Of a stretch of DNA of 29,996 bases, positions 7,526-13,816 are shown piece after piece. The notes below the pieces were generated by a model. The model was not told the DNA's origin and made no database searches. It saw only the letters and a program-made list of their open reading frames with translations. Source of the DNA: a virus; the IMG/VR virus record IMGVR_UViG_3300025151_007956, positions 1-29,996 of that record. One strand, 5' to 3'. Position numbers and translations under genes: made by a program. Numbering within the stretch: position 1 is the first letter of the stretch; each line of letters opens with the position of its first letter.

Positions 7526-7766
7526 ACACTTTATTTATTAAATCGATCTGTCCTTCACCGTATTTGGAAAACATATCTTGTTTAAATAAGTTTTCTTTAG
7601 TATTTAATTCTATTATATTAGTGTAAACCTCTTCTAATCTTCTTTCGTTTTGTAGTTCTGAGAGTTTAATTTCTCCTAATTGAATTAAATATTCTACTCT
7701 TTTGTTATGTAATGAAGAACCTGTATTTAACTCTTCTTCAGTTAATTTTTGATTACCTATTATCAT
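7509..7766 (-). CDS. Small coiled-coil protein, paralogue of the 95-aa protein
   Basis: An 85-residue charged protein with a probable coiled coil (about residues 8-65) and the ending KYGEGQIDLINKVYV. The KYGxGxIDL motif is shared with the 95-aa protein at 1474-1761, although the rest has diverged. The gene is packed between the glycosyltransferase gene (1-nt gap) and the PhyH gene (17-nt overlap). Function unknown. A copy within the cluster and another after it may mean that these helices serve as adaptors or oligomerisation subunits, but nothing in the sequence tests that. Confidence 0.72.
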   Translation of the reverse strand: MIIGNQKLTEEELNTGSSLHNKRVEYLIQLGEIKLSELQNERRLEEVYTNIIELNTKENLFKQDMFSKYGEGQIDLINKVYVRNV

Positions 7767-7767
7767 T

Positions 7768-8997
7768 TTATAATTTTGTATTTAGTAGATTTTTTAATTT
7801 AGAACTATCCAGTGTAGCTACTAAATTTATATCATTTTCATCAGTTCTATGAGCATATATTTTATATTCATTTTTATTACTGATATATGAATACATTTCT
7901 TGTAAAGTTAATAATGTATATAAATTATGTTTAATTTTAAAATCTGATTTATATCTACTTACTATTTCGCTTATACTTTTATTAACTAATTTAATATTTT
8001 TATTATCTTCTAACTGCTTTAATTTATTAAAATATCTGCTTTTAATATTTTCTTCAAATACTGATATAACTGCCTTATCGTAATTAAGAATTAGTTTATT
8101 ATAATCTACGTTAGGGTCAAAGTTGCCAAAAAGTATTTTTTTAGAAGCTTTTGAATTTTTTATTTGTTCTAAATACTCTTCTGATAGACCCACCGGCTGT
8201 CCTTTATCATCTAAATGCTTACATACTATAGAAGGAACTATGCTTATTTTTTTTCCTAATAGTCTTATTCTATGGCATATTTTAGAATCAGGAGGTGCGT
8301 TAGTATCAAAGTAATCTCTATTTTCAGTTAAAGGAAGAATTTGTTTTGTATCGTCAACTGAGATTAACATGCATCCATTTCCTACAAAACCTATATCGGT
8401 ATAATCTGTAATTGTAAGGTCATCTATAGATGTTTCTATCCATTGATCTTTTCTTACACTTGCTACTATACGTCTTTTTGTTTCAGGTCTTTCGGTAACT
8501 ACAGTAGGGCCAAGCCATTCTTTATTAAAGTATATAGCACTAGTTATACCGCAATTTTCTATTTTATTATATGCATTAAATAAATCTTGTAAAGCAAAAT
8601 ATGGAGGAATAGTGTCATCGTCTACAAAATGAATAAAATCTCCTTTTTTAACTGATGATAAACCTATATTAATATTCTGTAAAGCAGAGTCATGTTTAAC
8701 AAGCGTGTCTTTTTTGCGAGTATATTGTTCCCACTCTTGCCAATTTAAATCAGGATGACACCTTCTATTACCTTCTATGAAAGATATTTTACTATATTTG
8801 TTAGATAGGTTTAATTTTTTAATTTTACTTTTAAGTAGCTTTGTAAAATTATCATCACATCCAATAACTAGATTTAAATTAAGCTCTTTTATGTCCTTAG
8901 GAACAATTAAATTACAATAATAATCTAGAAGCTTATCTACAGAAAAGTCTCTACCTATAATTATAGAAACAATAGTACAACTAACTTTACTTTTCAT
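7768..8997 (-). CDS. GT-A fold glycosyltransferase (GT2-like)
   Basis: A 409-residue protein. The N-terminal strand SCTIVSIIIGR (about 6-16) starts a nucleotide-sugar-binding fold. The metal-binding motif is HFVDDDTIPP (D126-D128), and GFVGNGCMLI (about 203-212) and APPDSKICHRIRLLGKKISIVPSIVCKH (about 234-261) match the acceptor side and late His of family 2-type enzymes. The C-terminal 130 residues are Lys/Asn-rich and helical, with no recognised domain. There is no membrane segment, so it should act in the cytoplasm. It probably transfers a sugar from an NDP-sugar; the acceptor could be a virion protein such as the Thr/Ser-rich fibres, or a glycan. It starts 44 nt after the DNRLRE-like gene. 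Confidence 0.78.
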   Translation of the reverse strand: MKSKVSCTIVSIIIGRDFSVDKLLDYYCNLIVPKDIKELNLNLVIGCDDNFTKLLKSKIKKLNLSNKYSKISFIEGNRRCHPDLNWQEWEQYTRKKDTLVKHDSALQNINIGLSSVKKGDFIHFVDDDTIPPYFALQDLFNAYNKIENCGITSAIYFNKEWLGPTVVTERPETKRRIVASVRKDQWIETSIDDLTITDYTDIGFVGNGCMLISVDDTKQILPLTENRDYFDTNAPPDSKICHRIRLLGKKISIVPSIVCKHLDDKGQPVGLSEEYLEQIKNSKASKKILFGNFDPNVDYNKLILNYDKAVISVFEENIKSRYFNKLKQLEDNKNIKLVNKSISEIVSRYKSDFKIKHNLYTLLTLQEMYSYISNKNEYKIYAHRTDENDINLVATLDSSKLKNLLNTKL

Positions 8998-9041
8998 TAA
9001 AACCTATTTACAGTATATATAATATACGAATTTATTTACTA

Positions 9042-9749
9042 CTAAGCAATATTTACACCAATTACTTTAGTTATATTTGCTGTTGGTACTCCTGTAACTT
9101 TAATTATATTACTAGAATCAACTCCTAATACATCATGAGGATAACCGGCTGCAGTATAGGTAATGTCTAATTGTATTGGATTAGAAGAGTTTTTAAATCT
9201 CAATCCTGAACTTCTATCTATAGTAAGTAATGGCTGTTGATCTTGAAAGTCGTGAACATTATCTACTATAACTACATTTAGGTAGCCATCATTATTTGCA
9301 TCTGATATAGCAGTACTATTTAAAGTAAGCGAATTAGCGTTAAGACTTAAAGTAGCAGATGAAGCCATGTATGCAGTAGGACTATCTTGACTCCAGTTAT
9401 CAAAATCTCCCTCCGCAAAGTCACTAGTCCCATCGCCGCCGAAAGCGGTACTTTTAGCTATTTGTACCACAGCAGATCCGCCATTGACAACGTATAAATC
9501 TAAATCCATAGCAGTAATAGTTCCAGATATTGAAGATAGGTCAAAAAATAAAAATGTCCTTACCAAACGGTAAGTTCCACCTCCTCTACCTGAATTATAT
9601 AAGCCCTGTACTGAGGTTGTATCATCTGTAGCAGTAGAAAACTGTTGATAAGACGCAGCAGCTGTTGCATCTTTTGCTGCTGTCCATGAAGTTGTAGTAA
9701 GTGTATCCCCCTCGGCTTGTTTTCCTGCTGTTACTGTAGTTGTAGGCAT
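9042..9749 (-). CDS. DNRLRE-like virion surface protein
   Basis: A 235-residue, Ser/Thr/Gly/Asp-rich protein with very few Lys, like other virion proteins here. The segment YRLVRTFLFFDLSSISG (about 60-76), followed by alternating beta strands, resembles DNRLRE-type beta-sandwich domains, which occur in secreted adhesins and carbohydrate-binding proteins. The C-terminus carries a short repeat, SNIIKVTGVPTANITKVIGVNIA in outline (about 213-235), a tail common at the ends of marine phage structural proteins. It is encoded between the GAMT-like methyltransferase (3-nt gap) and the glycosyltransferase. Likely a fibre-associated or receptor-binding subunit, perhaps itself modified. Confidence 0.6.
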   Translation of the reverse strand: MPTTTVTAGKQAEGDTLTTTSWTAAKDATAAASYQQFSTATDDTTSVQGLYNSGRGGGTYRLVRTFLFFDLSSISGTITAMDLDLYVVNGGSAVVQIAKSTAFGGDGTSDFAEGDFDNWSQDSPTAYMASSATLSLNANSLTLNSTAISDANNDGYLNVVIVDNVHDFQDQQPLLTIDRSSGLRFKNSSNPIQLDITYTAAGYPHDVLGVDSSNIIKVTGVPTANITKVIGVNIA

Positions 9750-9752
9750 ATC

Positions 9753-10313
9753 TTAAAACTGTTTTTTAGGTAAATAGTACTTATTACTATTATAGTAATT
9801 ATTAGCCGGTGGATTGATACTCATTTCTTCATAATCTACATTTTTTATATTATGCCAATTTGAAGAAGTAGTAAGCATATTCCACCAAGTAACTTTCGCT
9901 CCTGATTTTACTAAACTAGAAAGTGAAGAAGAAAAATAAGTTATTTCGGCATCACCATAAGTATCGTGGAATACTCCATCATATGTTCCTAAATTAGTTA
10001 AATTATCATACCAGCTACCGGTAATGATTGTAACATTAGGTTTCTCTGCTGCCCAATCTATTGCTTTAGGTATTATATCAGGGTGATTTTCTACTATAGT
10101 ATGAGACGATATAGAATGAGACTGTATATATCCTGCTGATATACCCATACCAAATCCTATCTCTAGAATATCTCCTCCGTTTTCAGTTATATAAGCTGCA
10201 GAGGCAGACATTATACTATCTTCCCAATCCATCATTACTTGTTCCTCTGTACCGTTGTTAACAAAGTAAATTTTATCTGATTCAAAAGTAAGACTTTGTG
10301 ATGTATAATGCAT
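9753..10313 (-). CDS. GAMT/RMT2-like SAM-dependent methyltransferase
   Basis: A 186-residue protein that matches the guanidinoacetate/arginine N-methyltransferase family in several places: VMMDWEDSIM (about 26-35; in GAMT, VMMRWETPYM), GGDILEIGFGMGISA (46-60; GGRVLEVGFGMAIAA), HTIVEN (71-76, E75 for the ribose), YDGVFHDTYGD (111-121, D117 at the catalytic Asp position) and NPPANNYY (167-174; PPADCRYY). The human enzyme is about 236 residues, so this version is short, mainly between the Asp and the C-terminal PPA motif. Known members methylate guanidinoacetate or the delta-N of protein arginine. A guanidino substrate is therefore likely; whether it is a protein arginine or a free compound is unknown. 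The gene directly follows the collagen-like fibre (22-nt gap). Confidence 0.72.
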   Translation of the reverse strand: MHYTSQSLTFESDKIYFVNNGTEEQVMMDWEDSIMSASAAYITENGGDILEIGFGMGISAGYIQSHSISSHTIVENHPDIIPKAIDWAAEKPNVTIITGSWYDNLTNLGTYDGVFHDTYGDAEITYFSSSLSSLVKSGAKVTWWNMLTTSSNWHNIKNVDYEEMSINPPANNYYNSNKYYLPKKQF

Positions 10314-10335
10314 ATTAAACTTATTAACTTAATTT

Positions 10336-13300
10336 TTATAATTCAACCCAAGTATTATCTGGGCAGAAATATACAGTTTCAGTAGTATCGTCAATCAAGT
10401 ATCCAACTACTCTTACTACATCTCCTGATACACTAGGTGCAGAAGTTTGTATAGCTCCTGGTGATGTACCTAAGTATAATGGTGCACCCATAGTTCCTCC
10501 TGTAAGGGAAAATACTGAGGTAAATCTAGCGAATCCTCTTACAAGCATACCAACGTCGTTTGAATTACCAGTTCCAGCAGCTATTGCAAGCATATTAGTT
10601 GAAGTTGAAGCTGCATCTGCATCTGTTAATGACCATCTAGAAGTTCCAGATGGATTTTCATTTAAGTAATACATGCATCCTGCTGTTACTGAGGTTGCTC
10701 CTACAAATATTCTTTCTCCTGCAGTTTCAGAGGTTCCTAATTTTGATGTTTGATTATCGTGTGCATAAAAAGCTAAATTATTAACAAACGTAGTACAGGT
10801 TGCTTGTGCACAAATACCGGAACCTATTATAAATGAACATCCATGTCCACCTGAACAGTTACTAATACCTCCTAAAATTCCTGTTCCTGTAGCATTTGCT
10901 TTATTACCGCAACCGCCACCGATAAATGAACAGGCTCCTGAGGCAACATTAAGACACCCTCCAGCTACTGCTGCTTGACATGCTGTTGCACAAGATCTTT
11001 GACCTCCTCCTACAAATGAATTACCGCCTGTAGCATCGTTGAGATATCCACCTACTACAGTAGAGCAGCCTCCAGCAGCGCAATTGTCCCGACCTCCTCC
11101 AACAAAAGCATGATTACCAGCAGTTATATTTTGCTCACCTCCTACAATAGTTTGAAAAGTAGGATTTGCTGTAGTATGGTTATTACACCCACCGCCAATA
11201 AATGAACAAGCAGAAGAATCGGCAACACAGTTTTCTTTACCTCCAACTATTACACTTCCAAAATTACTGGTACCAATTTCATTACTTAAACCACCACCAA
11301 TGAAAGCTGATTGACCTTGGTTGCAGTTACTATCTCCTCCAACAGTTACACCAGAAGTAGTAGCATAATTTCCGCCACCTCCGCCTATAAAAGTATAAGT
11401 GCCAACAGCACGGTTGGTAGAACCCCCTACTATTGCAGAACCTCTTCCTGTTGCCCAATTGCAATAACCTCCTCCAACTACTGTAATTTTAGCCGATCCT
11501 GAGTTAAATAATCCTCCTCCTATGAAAACAGCTGGAGGATATGGAGAATCTGTTTGTGAGGATGATCCTGAGATATAATTAGAACATCCACCTGCAATAG
11601 TAGAGTAAATATCATGTGAACCTGATGGTACAATTGTATGGGATCCACCTATAGCGTTTGCAAATACATTATCCGGCGTAGTTAGGTGATGACCAACCTG
11701 TAAATCCCCTACAACTACAAGATGTTTATTTTCAAATTTTAAATCTTGTGAACCGCTTAATTCAGTAGCACTGCTATAACGAGGAATTTCGTCAACCTGT
11801 CCGTCATGATCATTAGTCACTGATGCTGCTCCTGGAGCTCCAGTTGGTCCAGTAGGTCCAGGAGGTCCAGCTACATTAGAAGGACTTCCATCATTACCAC
11901 TAGGCCCCGGAGGTCCTGTTGGTCCCGGAGGGCCGGCAGTATTAGAAGGAGTTCCTGCAGGTCCGGTAGGTCCAGGAGGTCCAGCTACATTAGAAGGAGT
12001 TCCTGCAGGTCCGGTAGGTCCAGGAGGTCCTGCTGTATTTGAAGGACTTCCTTGAGGGCCTGTTGGTCCCGGAGGTCCAGGAGGTCCGGCAGTATTAGAA
12101 GGAGTTCCTGCAGGTCCAGTAGGTCCCGGAGGTCCAGCTACATTAGAAGGACTTCCATCATTACCAGAAGGTCCAACAGGTCCGGTAGGTCCCGGAGGTC
12201 CTGCCGTATTAGAAGGAGTCCCGGCTGGTCCAGTTGGTCCCGGAGGTCCAGCTACATTCGAAGGAGTTCCGTCGGTACCAGAAGGTCCAACAGGTCCGGT
12301 AGGTCCCGGAGGTCCTGCTACATTGGACGGTGTACCATCATTACCGCTAGGTCCAACAGGTCCGGTAGGACCAGGAGGTCCTGCCGTATTAGAAGGAGTT
12401 CCTGCAGGTCCGGTAGGACCAGGAGGTCCAGCAACGTTTGATGGTGTACCATCATTACCACTAGGACCGGTAGGTCCCGTAGGTCCAGGAGGTCCGGCTG
12501 TATTGGACGGAGTCCCGGCTGGTCCGGTAGGACCAGGAGGTCCTGCTACGTTAGAAGGAGTCCCGTCATTACCACTAGGACCGGTAGGTCCCGTAGGTCC
12601 AGGAGGACCTGCTACGTTAGAATCATTACCGCTAGGTCCAGTAGGTCCCGTAGGTCCAGGAGGACCTGCTACGTTAGAAGGAGTTCCGTCGGTACCGCTA
12701 GGTCCAGTTGGTCCAGTAGGTCCGGGAGGTCCGGCAGTATTCGAAGGTGCTCCAGTAGGTCCGGTAGGTCCCGGAGGTCCAGCAACGTTGGATGGTGTAC
12801 CGTCATTACCAGAAGGTCCTGTTGGTCCGGTAGGTCCAGGAGGTCCAGCAGTATTAGATGGAGCTCCAGTTGGTCCGGTAGGTCCAGGAGGTCCGGCTAC
12901 ATTCGAAGGACTTCCGTCAGTTCCAGAAGGTCCAGTAGGACCTGTTGGACCCGGAGGTCCGGCTACATTCGAAGGACTTCCGTCAGTTCCGCTAGGTCCT
13001 GTCGGCCCGGTAGGTCCAGGAGGTCCTGCTGTATTGGACGGAGTCCCGGCTGGTCCTGTTGGTCCCGGAGGTCCAGCAACGTTAGATGGAGTTCCGTCAG
13101 TTCCGCTAGGTCCTGTCGGTCCTGTTGGACCCGGAGGTCCGGCTACGTTAGAGTCATTACCACTTGGTCCGGTAGGTCCGGTAGGACCAGGAGGACCTGC
13201 TACGTTAGAGTCATTTCCAGATGGACCGGTAGGTCCAGTAGGTCCGGGAGGTCCGGCAGTATTCGAAGGAGAGCCAGTCGGTCCGGTTGGTCCAGGAGGC

Positions 13301-13791
13301 CCTGCTACGTTGGAATCTGCTCCGGTAGGACCTGTTGGTCCGGTAGGGCCGGTAGGACCAGTAGGGCCGGTTAAAGATAAATCAGTTCTAGTAACAACGT
13401 TACCAGAGCTATCTACTAATAATATTTTTGTTTCAGAAGAACCGGCTGGTACTCCTGTTAATTGAAGTTTAGAACCGGTAATATCGCCGTCTAAATGCAT
13501 AGTACCACTACCTGTAATATTTAAGATAGTTTCTTTAGAACCTAAAGTTAAAGTTACGGTGGAACCTGCTTCTCCTCTTATTTCACCGCTTTGTTCAAAT
13601 ACGATATCTACGTTATTTGTTCCATCTCCTATGAATACGTCAGATGCACCATCTCCAATAAGTACATCACCTACTGCATTAGATATTACTAAATCATCTC
13701 CTGATTGTTCTATCTTACCTGAGTCAGTACCTGATGAATTCTGAAATTGAATATCACCGTCGGCCGGGGTTATGATAACGTCTTTTGCCAT
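10336..13791 (-). CDS. Large collagen-like tail fibre with Cys-rich YadA-like head
   Basis: A 1151-residue virion fibre. Residues 1-110 are a beta-rich attachment part ([17 protein letters not shown]). A linker, [12 protein letters not shown]-x-DS (about 114-128) to [12 protein letters not shown], is shared with the collagen-like protein at 16508-18862. Residues about 142-654 are Gly-X-Y triplets, mainly GPP and GPT, interrupted 26 times by a four-residue S-N-(V/T)-A break. Residues about 710-1010 are YadA-like head repeats (SFIGGG, VVGG, N-x-A-x-G) with about 17 Cys. The last 140 residues form a beta-rich C-terminal domain ending [13 protein letters not shown]. Collagen triplets imply a trimer. 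It probably reaches out to the host receptor. It begins the apparent operon with the modification enzymes and has TATTTATA 17 nt before its ATG. Confidence 0.88.
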   Translation of the reverse strand: MAKDVIITPADGDIQFQNSSGTDSGKIEQSGDDLVISNAVGDVLIGDGASDVFIGDGTNNVDIVFEQSGEIRGEAGSTVTLTLGSKETILNITGSGTMHLDGDITGSKLQLTGVPAGSSETKILLVDSSGNVVTRTDLSLTGPTGPTGPTGPTGPTGADSNVAGPPGPTGPTGSPSNTAGPPGPTGPTGPSGNDSNVAGPPGPTGPTGPSGNDSNVAGPPGPTGPTGPSGTDGTPSNVAGPPGPTGPAGTPSNTAGPPGPTGPTGPSGTDGSPSNVAGPPGPTGPTGPSGTDGSPSNVAGPPGPTGPTGAPSNTAGPPGPTGPTGPSGNDGTPSNVAGPPGPTGPTGAPSNTAGPPGPTGPTGPSGTDGTPSNVAGPPGPTGPTGPSGNDSNVAGPPGPTGPTGPSGNDGTPSNVAGPPGPTGPAGTPSNTAGPPGPTGPTGPSGNDGTPSNVAGPPGPTGPAGTPSNTAGPPGPTGPVGPSGNDGTPSNVAGPPGPTGPVGPSGTDGTPSNVAGPPGPTGPAGTPSNTAGPPGPTGPVGPSGNDGSPSNVAGPPGPTGPAGTPSNTAGPPGPPGPTGPQGSPSNTAGPPGPTGPAGTPSNVAGPPGPTGPAGTPSNTAGPPGPTGPPGPSGNDGSPSNVAGPPGPTGPTGAPGAASVTNDHDGQVDEIPRYSSATELSGSQDLKFENKHLVVVGDLQVGHHLTTPDNVFANAIGGSHTIVPSGSHDIYSTIAGGCSNYISGSSSQTDSPYPPAVFIGGGLFNSGSAKITVVGGGYCNWATGRGSAIVGGSTNRAVGTYTFIGGGGGNYATTSGVTVGGDSNCNQGQSAFIGGGLSNEIGTSNFGSVIVGGKENCVADSSACSFIGGGCNNHTTANPTFQTIVGGEQNITAGNHAFVGGGRDNCAAGGCSTVVGGYLNDATGGNSFVGGGQRSCATACQAAVAGGCLNVASGACSFIGGGCGNKANATGTGILGGISNCSGGHGCSFIIGSGICAQATCTTFVNNLAFYAHDNQTSKLGTSETAGERIFVGATSVTAGCMYYLNENPSGTSRWSLTDADAASTSTNMLAIAAGTGNSNDVGMLVRGFARFTSVFSLTGGTMGAPLYLGTSPGAIQTSAPSVSGDVVRVVGYLIDDTTETVYFCPDNTWVEL
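10785..11660 (-). repeat. YadA-like head repeats with many cysteines
   Basis: This part of the 1151-aa fibre encodes about a dozen short repeats of the form (S/A)F(I/V)GGG or (I/V)VGG followed by an Asn-Cys or Asn-x-Ala-x-Gly step. This is the pattern of the left-handed parallel beta-roll in trimeric autotransporter heads. About 17 Cys occur at repeated turn positions (NC, GGC, ACS), which is unusual for a YadA-like roll. Confidence 0.65.
11830..13368 (-). repeat. Collagen-like Gly-X-Y repeat block of the 1151-aa fibre
   Basis: About 513 codons of collagen-like sequence. Units are 16, 19 or 22 residues long: four, five or six triplets plus the constant break S-N-(V/T)-A, with 26 breaks. Most units start GPPGPT. 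The X position is usually Pro, the Y position is usually Thr, Pro, Ser or Asp, and no Lys is present. The DNA is locally rich in G and C against an AT-rich background because of Gly and Pro codons. Synonymous third positions vary from unit to unit. Confidence 0.9.
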
Positions 13792-13808
13792 TTATTATTA
13801 TGCTTTAT

Positions 13809-13816
13809 TATAAATA
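13809..13816 (-). promoter_or_regulatory. Putative late promoter motif TATTTATA before the large collagen-like fibre
   Basis: An exact TATTTATA in the gene direction, followed by ATAAAG, in the 25-nt gap between the G8/beta-helix gene and the ATG at 13791. The distance to the ATG is 17 nt, the shortest of the set. No other exact copy in this orientation occurs in an intergenic position until 1794-1801, so the fibre and the twelve genes after it may be one transcription unit. Confidence 0.5.

Noticed and set aside
11830-13368. Regular DNA repeats that could suggest a CRISPR array
   Set aside because: The repeats are in frame, encode Gly-X-Y triplets, vary at third positions and have no unique spacers or leader. 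They are protein repeats.
12323-13465. Long plus-strand open frame (about 380 codons, rich in Gly-Pro-Val) over the collagen-like region
   Set aside because: It is the antisense shadow of the Gly-Pro-Thr/Pro repeats: the reverse complement of such codons also lacks stops. It has no leader and no conserved start, and all real genes are on the minus strand.
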